25,401 nt of DNA from Desulfobacteraceae bacterium (GTDB taxonomy: Bacteria; Desulfobacterota; Desulfobacteria; Desulfobacterales; Desulfosalsimonadaceae), in contig JAGXHH010000034.1 of NCBI GenBank assembly GCA_024636355.1, positions 1 through 25,401 on the forward strand. The letters run 5' to 3'. Position numbers and translations under genes: made by a program. Numbering within the stretch: the stretch's first letter is position 1; each line of letters begins with the position of its first letter. A model generated the notes under the pieces. It saw only the letters and a list, made by a program, of their open reading frames with translations. It was not told the origin of the DNA and did no database searches. Shown here in pieces: positions 15,724-22,532 of this stretch.

Positions 15724-16987
15724 TCTCTTCCTCCGCGGCTTTCATGCGTTCAAGGGCATGCTTCGCCAGTCTGATAAACTGAAAGATCGGAATCCGGGCT
15801 TCACAGACAGACGTGCAATACCCGCATTCAATACATGCATCCAATTCGGCCTGTTGTTCCGCCTGTTCGTACTCGCCGGCATCGAGATACCGGATCAGTT
15901 CATTGACCGGCACATTGGTGGGACAGACCCTTACGCACTGTCCGCAGTTGATGCAGGGTGTATCGGCGCTGAGGACGATCTCTTCCTGGTCCTGTATAAT
16001 GATGGTATCCGTGTCCGGCTGAACCGGATGATCCAGCGAATAAATGGCGTTGCCGGTCATCGGACCCCCGAAAATGATCCGATCACCTGTTTTTACGCTC
16101 TCGCCCAGTGTTTCCAGGATATCTTTCACATGCGTCCCGATCGGGGCGGAAACCAACTGCCGGCTGCCGTCCTTTTTGACAAATGTGAGATGCTTTTTGA
16201 GCGGAAGCTGACCGGTTTTAAATGCCACCCCGATCTGCGCTGCGGCCTCTGCGGAAAAAAAGGCAATGCCGCTTGATCTCGAAGATCCCAGATCGGTCAG
16301 CAAATTCAATACAACCAGGGCGGGATGTGCTGACGGATACGCATTGCCGATCGACTTTACGCCGACGCCGGCTGCCCCTGCCGCCTGGACCAGGTGTGAG
16401 GGGACGACCAGTATGACGTTCTGAATACCGGTGATTTTGCGCAATGTATCCATACCGGTTTTTACAGAGGCGATTTCGTTCTTTACTATTGACTGGTTCG
16501 TGACGGTCAGCAGGTCCTGGTCCGCTCCGATGACGACGATGGTCTTGACCGGCCTGCCCGCATCCATCAACTGGTCAAAATCAGGTTTTCCCGGTAATGC
16601 AGCCAGAAATGCACCGGCGGTTTCAAGGCTCGGCGTCTGCATCGCTTTGCCGAAGGCATCATCGGTCCGGCCATCACCTGCGACCCGGATCGTCACCGAG
16701 GTCATCTGTTTTCCCATGATCCCGAGAAACGGCATGATGGCATCGATTTTTCCCGCCACAGGAGAAACGGCGTACGCTTCTGAATCCGGGTACATCCTAA
16801 GCTTTTCCCCACCCATGACCTCATCGCCGAGCTTCAGCAGGGCGGTCGACGCTTTTTCAAAAGGAACATCGATAAAAAGCGTGATCTTTTCCCCGGGTGC
16901 GACAGAGACCGTTTCCGGCTGAGCGTCCTCAAGGATTTCATATGTAAGCTTCGGGGGAGCGATTCCGAAAAATGACCTTTTTTTCAT
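15716..16987 (-). CDS. rnfC: RnfC-like subunit lacking the usual NADH/FMN-binding motifs
   Basis: The 423-residue protein has the RnfC layout: an N-terminal barrel-sandwich region (about 25-100, FFGIAPPK at the start in place of the usual GGIHPP), a central domain, an SLBB-like region with GGPMTG (308-313), and two [4Fe-4S] motifs, CINCGQCVRVCP (Cys345/348/351/355) and CIECGYCTSVC (Cys385/388/391/395). In ordinary RnfC the central domain binds FMN and NADH through GxGGAGFPT and NGAECEP. Here the matching places read LAALPGKPDF (128-137) and IGADQDL (153-159), so both are lost. It is therefore probably an electron conduit rather than the NADH site. The ATG has only a weak, distant AAGG upstream; the gene follows the cytochrome gene by 72 bases. 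Confidence 0.93.
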   Translation of the reverse strand: MKKRSFFGIAPPKLTYEILEDAQPETVSVAPGEKITLFIDVPFEKASTALLKLGDEVMGGEKLRMYPDSEAYAVSPVAGKIDAIMPFLGIMGKQMTSVTIRVAGDGRTDDAFGKAMQTPSLETAGAFLAALPGKPDFDQLMDAGRPVKTIVVIGADQDLLTVTNQSIVKNEIASVKTGMDTLRKITGIQNVILVVPSHLVQAAGAAGVGVKSIGNAYPSAHPALVVLNLLTDLGSSRSSGIAFFSAEAAAQIGVAFKTGQLPLKKHLTFVKKDGSRQLVSAPIGTHVKDILETLGESVKTGDRIIFGGPMTGNAIYSLDHPVQPDTDTIIIQDQEEIVLSADTPCINCGQCVRVCPTNVPVNELIRYLDAGEYEQAEQQAELDACIECGYCTSVCEARIPIFQFIRLAKHALERMKAAEEENA

Positions 16988-17021
16988 GGATCATCAACCT
17001 TTGTTTATCTTTACTGATTCA

Positions 17022-17043
17022 CCGCAAACACGACCACTTGCGG
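17022..17043 (-). other. Intercistronic hairpin between the cytochrome gene and rnfC
   Basis: CCGCAA (17022-17027) pairs with TTGCGG (17038-17043) around a 10-base loop in the 72-base gap. No T-run follows on the - strand. It is one of three hairpins in the long gaps of this operon. Confidence 0.4.
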
Positions 17044-17059
17044 CGTCAATTATCATCGG

Positions 17060-17683
17060 CTAGTAGCCGTGACAGCCGGCACAATCCTCATTATCGGGTC
17101 CAGCGCCATTTTCCGCGTGGCAATCGATGCACTGGGTGTGGAATGCATCGGTCCGACTGTGCGGCTGATGGCAGGAATTGCAATCGGCTTTGACCGGTCC
17201 GGCACCCATATCGCTGTGACAGCCGATGCACTGCATATGTGAGGCTTCCGCCATGGTGGGTATCCCGGCATCGGGCATATGGCAGGAACTGCACTGCTGC
17301 GGATCCATTCCCATGTCATCCATCTCGTGATGGCACTGTGCGCAATCCAGCCCGTAATATTCACTGTGCTCCTGGTGATTAAACAGCCCGTTTTCACCAA
17401 ACGCCGGAAGGTGCTCGCTCTCACGGGTATGGCAACTGCCGCAGGGCGCTTCCTTGGCGCCTGCTTCCTGTGCGATTTCATGATGACAGTCGGTGCACTG
17501 GAAACCATAAATATCCACATGGGTGACATGGTCAAAAAGGACATCCTGGCCAGCGGCCTGAAACATTATCCGTACAGGCGTCTCCGGCTTTTCTGCGGAG
17601 AACGCACCGTAACAGATGACACCGACAACAAGGCAAACCACTGCAATGGCATAGGCAAATTTCAATTCGAACTTGTCAGACAT
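17060..17683 (-). CDS. Octahaem cytochrome c, first gene of the rnf operon
   Basis: The 207-residue protein has an N-terminal hydrophobic segment (about 9-29), either an uncleaved anchor or a signal peptide, and eight CXXCH haem-attachment motifs starting at Cys63, 81, 114, 131, 152, 168, 185 and 201. It should be periplasmic and membrane-associated. The motifs fall into repeats: FDHVTHVDIYGFQCTDCHHE matches FNHQEHSEYYGLDCAQCHHE, like class III cytochrome c modules, and MQCIGCHSDMGAGP matches TQCIDCHAENGAGP. The last motif ends two residues before the C-terminus. Multihaem cytochromes beside rnf are known in sulfate reducers and, as MmcA, in Methanosarcina, where electrons go to membrane or periplasmic carriers rather than to NAD+. 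A similar role is inferred here. Confidence 0.93.
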   Translation of the reverse strand: MSDKFELKFAYAIAVVCLVVGVICYGAFSAEKPETPVRIMFQAAGQDVLFDHVTHVDIYGFQCTDCHHEIAQEAGAKEAPCGSCHTRESEHLPAFGENGLFNHQEHSEYYGLDCAQCHHEMDDMGMDPQQCSSCHMPDAGIPTMAEASHMQCIGCHSDMGAGPVKADCNSCHQPHSRTDAFHTQCIDCHAENGAGPDNEDCAGCHGY

Positions 17684-18036
17684 TTTCGGCTATTTCCTTT
17701 CAAGGGACGGACATTCCGGTTAGGTATCCGGCAACAATGGGGCTTTAAAAATTGATGTTTTTAATGCCGGCCGCTTTCAAAGCGCCCGTTTTATATCCAT
17801 TCCGCTGACTTCTCGAGTTTACCCGGCCTTTTAAAAAACGAGTATCAGGCGGAAATTCAAACTACCGTATTTAGTACCTCGGACTCTTTTTGTCAAGTCC
17901 TTTCAAAGGCGCTTGCCCGCGATATTGCGCGAGCACACCGGCAATTCCGGAAACAACGGCAATCCGTTTGAACGCCCGTTCCAACAAGGCAAAACGATTC
18001 GCTAAATACGTTTGGACAGGATTTTTTAATAGACGA
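17684..18036 (-). other. 353-base spacer between ftsZ and the rnf operon
   Basis: No gene is seen. It should hold the end of the dcw transcript and the start of the rnf transcript. A 7-bp GC-rich stem (GCCCGCG 17915-17921 with CGCGAGC 17928-17934) lacks a T-run and is a weak terminator candidate for ftsZ. Three short palindromes with a CTTTCAA core occur at 17696-17705, 17772-17784 and 17899-17909. Confidence 0.6.
17868..17909 (-). promoter_or_regulatory. Probable rnf operon promoter with adjacent palindrome
   Basis: On the - strand, a perfect TTGACA (17896-17891), a 17-base spacer and a weak TAAATA (17873-17868) form a candidate promoter about 185 bases upstream of the cytochrome gene. The palindrome CCTTTGAAAGG (17909-17899) ends two bases before the -35 box, where an activator might bind. 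The long leader contains a second palindrome of the same core, CGCTTTGAAAGCG (17784-17772). Confidence 0.4.
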
Positions 18037-19269
18037 TCAGTCGGCTTTCCGTCTTAAAAATGTCGGCACATCGAGCATGTCAAGATCCACGTACTCATCG
18101 TAGCCGTTGCTGACCTTTTTGCGCTCCACGGACGCAGTCGCGCACTCGGCTGCCTTTTCGGCCTTGTTCTTCCGGATACGGTAATAGGTCGGCTCTTCAA
18201 GCTGTTTTTCAAATGTCCGGTCTTCATTGGTATAGTCCCGGACCTTGCCCCGCGTGATCTCCTTGAGTTCCCGGATTGCTTTTTTGGGAATGTGCATGCT
18301 CTTGTCGTTTACATCCCCTATGCCGGTTGCGATCACCGTAATGCGCATCTCATCGCCGATCGAATCATCCATGGCGGTCCCCCAGATGATTTCAACGTCA
18401 TCGTCGCCGATTTCGTTGTAAATCCGCTCCGACGCCTCGATCGCCTCTTCCATGGTCAACTCGGAATTGCAGGTAATATTCATCAGGACGCCTTTGGCCC
18501 CGCTGATGGAATTGTCCTCGAGCAGCGGATGGGAAATGGCTTTTTCCGCCGCCTCGATGGCCCGGTTGTCGCCGCTGGCGATCCCGATACCCATAATCGC
18601 CATACCGGACTTGGACATGATGGTTTTGACATCGGCAAAATCAAGGTTAATCAGGCCCGGATGCATGATCAGGTCGGTAATCCCCTTTACCGAATGGACA
18701 AGGATTTCGTCGGCCATCTTGAACATGTCGATCAGGGTGGCGTTTTTTTTGGCAAGCCCCCGCAGTCGATCGTTGGGTATCGTGATGACCGTATCGGCCA
18801 TTTCTTTTAACTTGGCGATGCCGTCATCGGCCTGCTTGCTCCGTTTGCGAGCTTCGAACTTGAACGGCTTGGTCACGACGGCAACGGTCAAGGCGCCCAA
18901 CTCCTTGCAGATTTCTGCAATTACGGGAGCGGCCCCCGTTCCCGTACCCCCGCCGAGTCCGGCGGCGATAAAGACCATATGGCTGTCGCGTAATGCTTCG
19001 CGCAGCACATCGGCCGATTCATATGCCGCATCCCGTCCGATGCTCGGATCAGCGCCGGCGCCCAGCCCTTCGGTCAGTTTCTCGCCGAGCTGAATCTTGG
19101 TATTTGCCTTGGCGTGGGCCAGCGCCTGGGAATCTGTATTGGCCACTATAAACTTCACGCCCTGGAGGTTGGAAGCAATCATGTTGTTGACGGCATTTCC
19201 GCCGCCTCCACCGACACCAATGACTTTGATTTTTGCAGAATTTTCAGTTTCCAGATAGGTAAAATCCAT
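18037..19269 (-). CDS. ftsZ: Cell division protein FtsZ
   Basis: FtsZ is the tubulin-like GTPase that forms the division ring. Chosen start ATG 19269 has a textbook AGGAGG and gives 410 residues beginning MDFTYLETENSAKIKVIGVG; a longer frame from 19341 would add 24 unconserved residues. The GTP-binding tubulin signature GGGTGTG is at 106-112, with GVGGGGGNAVNNM near the N-terminus and the T7 synergy loop NLDFADV at 208-214. After a charged linker, the C-terminal peptide DVPTFLRRKAD is the conserved site that binds FtsA and other partners. It is the last gene of the dcw run and starts 96 bases after ftsA. Confidence 0.97.
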   Translation of the reverse strand: MDFTYLETENSAKIKVIGVGGGGGNAVNNMIASNLQGVKFIVANTDSQALAHAKANTKIQLGEKLTEGLGAGADPSIGRDAAYESADVLREALRDSHMVFIAAGLGGGTGTGAAPVIAEICKELGALTVAVVTKPFKFEARKRSKQADDGIAKLKEMADTVITIPNDRLRGLAKKNATLIDMFKMADEILVHSVKGITDLIMHPGLINLDFADVKTIMSKSGMAIMGIGIASGDNRAIEAAEKAISHPLLEDNSISGAKGVLMNITCNSELTMEEAIEASERIYNEIGDDDVEIIWGTAMDDSIGDEMRITVIATGIGDVNDKSMHIPKKAIRELKEITRGKVRDYTNEDRTFEKQLEEPTYYRIRKNKAEKAAECATASVERKKVSNGYDEYVDLDMLDVPTFLRRKAD

Positions 19270-19365
19270 TGTTTTCCTCCTGTCCCTTGTTGGTTGGGTT
19301 CTCGCCTTGCTGTCGGTTTGCCGTATGCTCAGATCCGCCACCCGCCGGCTGCAGATGCTGCAATA

Positions 19366-20592
19366 CTAAATAACTTCCCGGAACCACCGTTTCATCCGGT
19401 CCATGATCCGGTGGAAAATATTGGTGTCCCGGATTCGGAACTTCTTGCGCTCTTTGTCTTTTGCCCCGTAGAGGACCAGCCCCACACCGGTGGCGTACAT
19501 CGGATTGTTGACCACATCGACCAGACCGCTGATGCCATGGGGACGGCCGATCCGAACCGGGACCTCAAAAACCGATTCGGCGCTTTCGGCAATACCGTCG
19601 AGCATGGCCGCACCGCCAGTGAGGACGATTCCCGATGAAATCTCCTCCTTCATGTCCGAACGCTGGATTTCGCGCTTGATCAGTGTAAAAATTTCCTCCA
19701 CCCGGGGCTCGAGGATCTCCGCCAGAATCTGCCGGGGCAACTGCCTTCCTTTCCGTCCGCCGACATCGGGCAGGTCGATGGTTTCATCGCTTTTTATTTT
19801 GTCGACAAGGCAGGTGCCGTAATTCACTTTGATCCGCTCGGCCTCCGCCATCGGCACCCGAAGGCCCACGGAGATGTCATTGGTCATGTTGTTGCCGCCC
19901 AGGGAGAGCACAAACGTGTGGCGGATCGTGTTGCCTGAAAAAATCGCCAGGTCGGTAGTCCCCCCGCCGATATCGATCAAGCCGGTGCCGACTTCGCGTT
20001 CCTCAGGGGTCAGGACCGACTCGCACGACGCGATCGGCTCCAGTATGATGTCGCAGACATCGAGGCCTGCCTGGTTGGCGCATTTGACAATGTTCTGGGC
20101 CGATGTCACCGCACCGGTGACGATGTGGATTTTGGCCTCGAGGCGAACACCGCCCATGCCGACCGGATTCTGAATGCCGGATTCTCCATCGATGATGAAC
20201 TCCTGGGGGAGCACGTGGATGACCTCCCGATCCATTGGAATGGCCACGGCGCGCGCCGCTTCGATCACCCGGTCGACATCGGCCTGAGTGATTTCCCTCC
20301 CCTTTATGGCGATGACGCCATGACTGTTAAACCCGGTGATATGGCCGCCGGCAATGCCGGCATAGACGGCCGAGATTTCGCACCCGGCCATCAGTTCGGC
20401 ATCCTGCACCGCTTTTTTAATGGAATCGACCGTGGAGTCGATATTGACCACCACGCCCTTCCGCAAGCCGACCGAGGGGTGACTGCCGATTCCGATGATG
20501 TTGATCTTGTCGCCCGATACTTCGGCAACAACCGCACAGATCTTAGTTGTACCGATATCCAGACCGACAACGAGTTCTTCCTGCTCCTTCAC
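19366..20592 (-). CDS. ftsA: Cell division protein FtsA
   Basis: FtsA is the actin-like ATPase that ties the FtsZ ring to the membrane. The 408-residue protein has the actin-fold phosphate motifs GLDIGTTKICAVV (10-22) and DIGGGTTDLAIF (207-218), a 1C subdomain in between, and a C-terminal amphipathic helix (about 392-408, FHRIMDRMKRWFREV) that serves as the membrane-targeting sequence. The start is a GTG with AGGAGG upstream, overlapping the TGA stop of ftsQ in a GTGA arrangement, so translation is probably coupled. Confidence 0.97.
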   Translation of the reverse strand: MKEQEELVVGLDIGTTKICAVVAEVSGDKINIIGIGSHPSVGLRKGVVVNIDSTVDSIKKAVQDAELMAGCEISAVYAGIAGGHITGFNSHGVIAIKGREITQADVDRVIEAARAVAIPMDREVIHVLPQEFIIDGESGIQNPVGMGGVRLEAKIHIVTGAVTSAQNIVKCANQAGLDVCDIILEPIASCESVLTPEEREVGTGLIDIGGGTTDLAIFSGNTIRHTFVLSLGGNNMTNDISVGLRVPMAEAERIKVNYGTCLVDKIKSDETIDLPDVGGRKGRQLPRQILAEILEPRVEEIFTLIKREIQRSDMKEEISSGIVLTGGAAMLDGIAESAESVFEVPVRIGRPHGISGLVDVVNNPMYATGVGLVLYGAKDKERKKFRIRDTNIFHRIMDRMKRWFREVI

Positions 20593-21461
20593 GTTACTCC
20601 TCCTTTTCCCGCGATGATGTTTTCAGTCACGGGTCTGGCCACAATGCGATCCGGGTTCCTGAGATCCAGAGAATAAAATATCTGCTTTTGTTCCGTCCGA
20701 TTCAGATGATCCGAAATTCGGGTGAATCGTTGGTATTTCTTTTCAAAGTCGCCGTATCCCAGCTCGATGACACTCACCGGGGATTCGGTCCGCAAGGTCA
20801 GCCCGATTTCCCGGTCGACTATGATCTGGTCGATGCGCTCGTTGTTCAGAAGATGCGCCCGATCACTGCCTAAAAGCAGCACGTCCATGACCGCATCAAA
20901 CACCTGGCTCCCCGGTTTGCCCTCCATCCGCCAGTCCAGATAATCGATGCCGGTAATAATCGGCAGTTGTGCAAACCGTCCATGTTCGGTTTCCTTGAAA
21001 ATCCTGCCTTCCGTGTTGATTAAAAAAGGGCGGCCCAGATCGATAACCGCCAGGGGCCGATGCTCACGGATTGCAATCGTAATTGTTGCCGGAAACTCCC
21101 GCCGGATCTCCACGTCTGCGATCCACGGTTCGGAAAGCAGCCGCTTGCGAACCATTGACAGGTTGACCGAAAGGACATTGACGCCCTCCCAGAGGTTGGC
21201 CACCTTCTGGATAGCGACCGGATCGAGACGGTCGGTGCCGCTGACGATCACTTTTTCGGCGCGGAAATAATCGCAGTGCGTGATCCAGTCATGGCAGTAG
21301 ACAAAAACCAGGCTCATGCCGATGATCACCGCGACACCCGACATCGCCCGCAAGGTCGTGGCCATGGCCCGCCGGTAGTCACGCGGCTGCTTTGCTTCCT
21401 TTTTGTAACGGTTTTTCGCTTTCCCGTTACTCTTCGCCAATGATTCTGACTTCCGGTTCAA
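20589..21461 (-). CDS. ftsQ: Cell division protein FtsQ
   Basis: FtsQ is a bitopic inner-membrane protein linking early and late division proteins. The 290-residue protein has a Lys/Arg-rich cytoplasmic tail (1-31), one membrane segment (about 38-56) and a periplasmic POTRA domain starting near YFRAEKVIVSGTDRLDPVAI (65-84), followed by the FtsQ/DivIB beta domain (RPFLINTEGRIF and onward). The start is taken as TTG 21461, with AGGTGAG upstream inside murB; the genes would overlap by 35 bases. Other in-frame starts, such as TTG at codon 8, are possible. The murB-ftsQ-ftsA order without ddl is known from other deltaproteobacteria. Confidence 0.9.
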   Translation of the reverse strand: MNRKSESLAKSNGKAKNRYKKEAKQPRDYRRAMATTLRAMSGVAVIIGMSLVFVYCHDWITHCDYFRAEKVIVSGTDRLDPVAIQKVANLWEGVNVLSVNLSMVRKRLLSEPWIADVEIRREFPATITIAIREHRPLAVIDLGRPFLINTEGRIFKETEHGRFAQLPIITGIDYLDWRMEGKPGSQVFDAVMDVLLLGSDRAHLLNNERIDQIIVDREIGLTLRTESPVSVIELGYGDFEKKYQRFTRISDHLNRTEQKQIFYSLDLRNPDRIVARPVTENIIAGKGGVT

Positions 21462-22356
21462 GGCTCACCTCAAATCTGTTTCGTACCCGTGTCTGCACCT
21501 GTTCCATCAAACCGAGCAGGTCGCCGGCACTGGCGCCGCCACGGTTGATAATGAAATTCGCATGCTTGTCCGACACCACCGCATCCCCGAAGGCATGCCC
21601 TTTTAAACCCGCCCGGTCGATCAATTCGCCGGCAGAGCGACTTGATTTTGGGTTTTTGAAAAAACAGCCCGCCGAAAACCCCGCAGGCTGACTTGCATGC
21701 CGTCGCGCCAGACGGCTTTCGGCATCCGTTTTCAGACGCCCGGCATCCATGCGCCGTAACTGCAAACTCACCGACAGGAGGATCGGAGCGCCGGAGGCAA
21801 CCGGCAGCCGGCCTAATTCCCGGTAGCCATAGTCCAGATCGTTGCGCGAAACCGTCTCAATCCGCTCCGGGGGGAAAAGCACCCGCAGATCCGAAATCAC
21901 ACCGGCCATATCCCCGTCGGCCGTGCCGGCATTCATCATAGCCGCACCGCCGATTGTGCCGGGAATCCCGATGGCAAAGCCCATGCCCGACAATCCGCTT
22001 TCGATGGCATGCCGGCATACCGCACTTAACCGGGCACCGCTTTCCGCATGAATTCGATTCCCGGACAGATCCGGGCATATGCCGCAAAAACCGTCCGCCA
22101 GCGAAATCACCACCCCCCGGATCCCCTTGTCGCGCACCCGGAGGTTTGTCCCGCCGCCGAGCAGATACCAGTCAATGCCTTCGTCCATGACCAGCCGCAT
22201 CAGGTCGGTCAGTTCGTCAATTGAATGCGGCAGGACCATGGCGTCAGCCGGGCCACCCACGCGGAGCGACGTATGGGCCGACATCGGCACATCGAAACGG
22301 GCCTGCTGCCCGAACCGTTTTTCAAGTGCTTTCCTGATTGCCGCAGATAATGTCAA
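21427..22356 (-). CDS. murB: UDP-N-acetylenolpyruvoylglucosamine reductase
   Basis: MurB is the FAD enzyme that reduces UDP-GlcNAc-enolpyruvate with NADPH to UDP-MurNAc. The chosen start is TTG 22356, with GGAGAGGG at good spacing, giving 309 residues (normal length) beginning LTLSAAIRKALEKRFG. FAD-binding motifs are LRVGGPADAMVLP, LLGGGTNLRV and GIPGTIGGAAMMNAG. The proton-donor position reads SAGCFFKNP, with Cys where many homologues have Ser, a known natural variant; the C-terminal acidic catalytic segment LEPEVRIIGE is present. The longest frame begins at a GTG (22533) overlapping the murC stop, but its first 59 codons are translated low-complexity repeat and are not MurB-like. Confidence 0.93.
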   Translation of the reverse strand: MTLSAAIRKALEKRFGQQARFDVPMSAHTSLRVGGPADAMVLPHSIDELTDLMRLVMDEGIDWYLLGGGTNLRVRDKGIRGVVISLADGFCGICPDLSGNRIHAESGARLSAVCRHAIESGLSGMGFAIGIPGTIGGAAMMNAGTADGDMAGVISDLRVLFPPERIETVSRNDLDYGYRELGRLPVASGAPILLSVSLQLRRMDAGRLKTDAESRLARRHASQPAGFSAGCFFKNPKSSRSAGELIDRAGLKGHAFGDAVVSDKHANFIINRGGASAGDLLGLMEQVQTRVRNRFEVSLEPEVRIIGEE

Positions 22357-22391
22357 AGTCCCTCTCCGTAAACTGCTGCCAACTCTTAGTT

Positions 22392-22469
22392 TTAATCTTG
22401 CTCTTGCTCTTGCTCTTAATCTTAATCTTAATCTTAATCTTGCTCCTAATCTTGCTCTAAATCTTGCTC
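22392..22469. repeat. 13 hexamers of two interleaved types, TTAATC and TTGCTC
   Basis: Seventy-eight bases split exactly into 13 six-base units on the + strand. The order is TTAATC, three TTGCTC, four TTAATC, TTGCTC, CTAATC, TTGCTC, TAAATC, TTGCTC. The two types differ only at the third and fourth bases. The array lies in the 176-base gap between murC and the likely murB start, outside any recognised element. Being a multiple of three, it keeps both strands open in one frame. Confidence 0.95.
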
Positions 22470-22486
22470 TAAAAACAAATGCCGCG

Positions 22487-22522
22487 CACGTGCACGAGCA
22501 CGTGTACGAGCACGTGCACGAA
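22487..22522. repeat. Six hexamers alternating CACGTG and CACGAG
   Basis: Read on the + strand: CACGTG, CACGAG, CACGTG, TACGAG, CACGTG, CACGAA, which is three imperfect copies of a 12-base unit. The fully palindromic CACGTG recurs every 12 bases, near one helical turn. It ends 10 bases before the murC stop and begins 17 bases from the other hexamer array. Confidence 0.95.
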
Positions 22523-22532
22523 AACCAAAACA

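Noticed and set aside
19270..19341. 24-residue N-terminal extension of FtsZ
   Set aside because: AGGAGG sits directly before the ATG at 19269, and the extension is not FtsZ-like.
22392..22522. Hexamer arrays considered as a CRISPR array
   Set aside because: Units are six bases with no spacers of unique sequence and no cas genes nearby.
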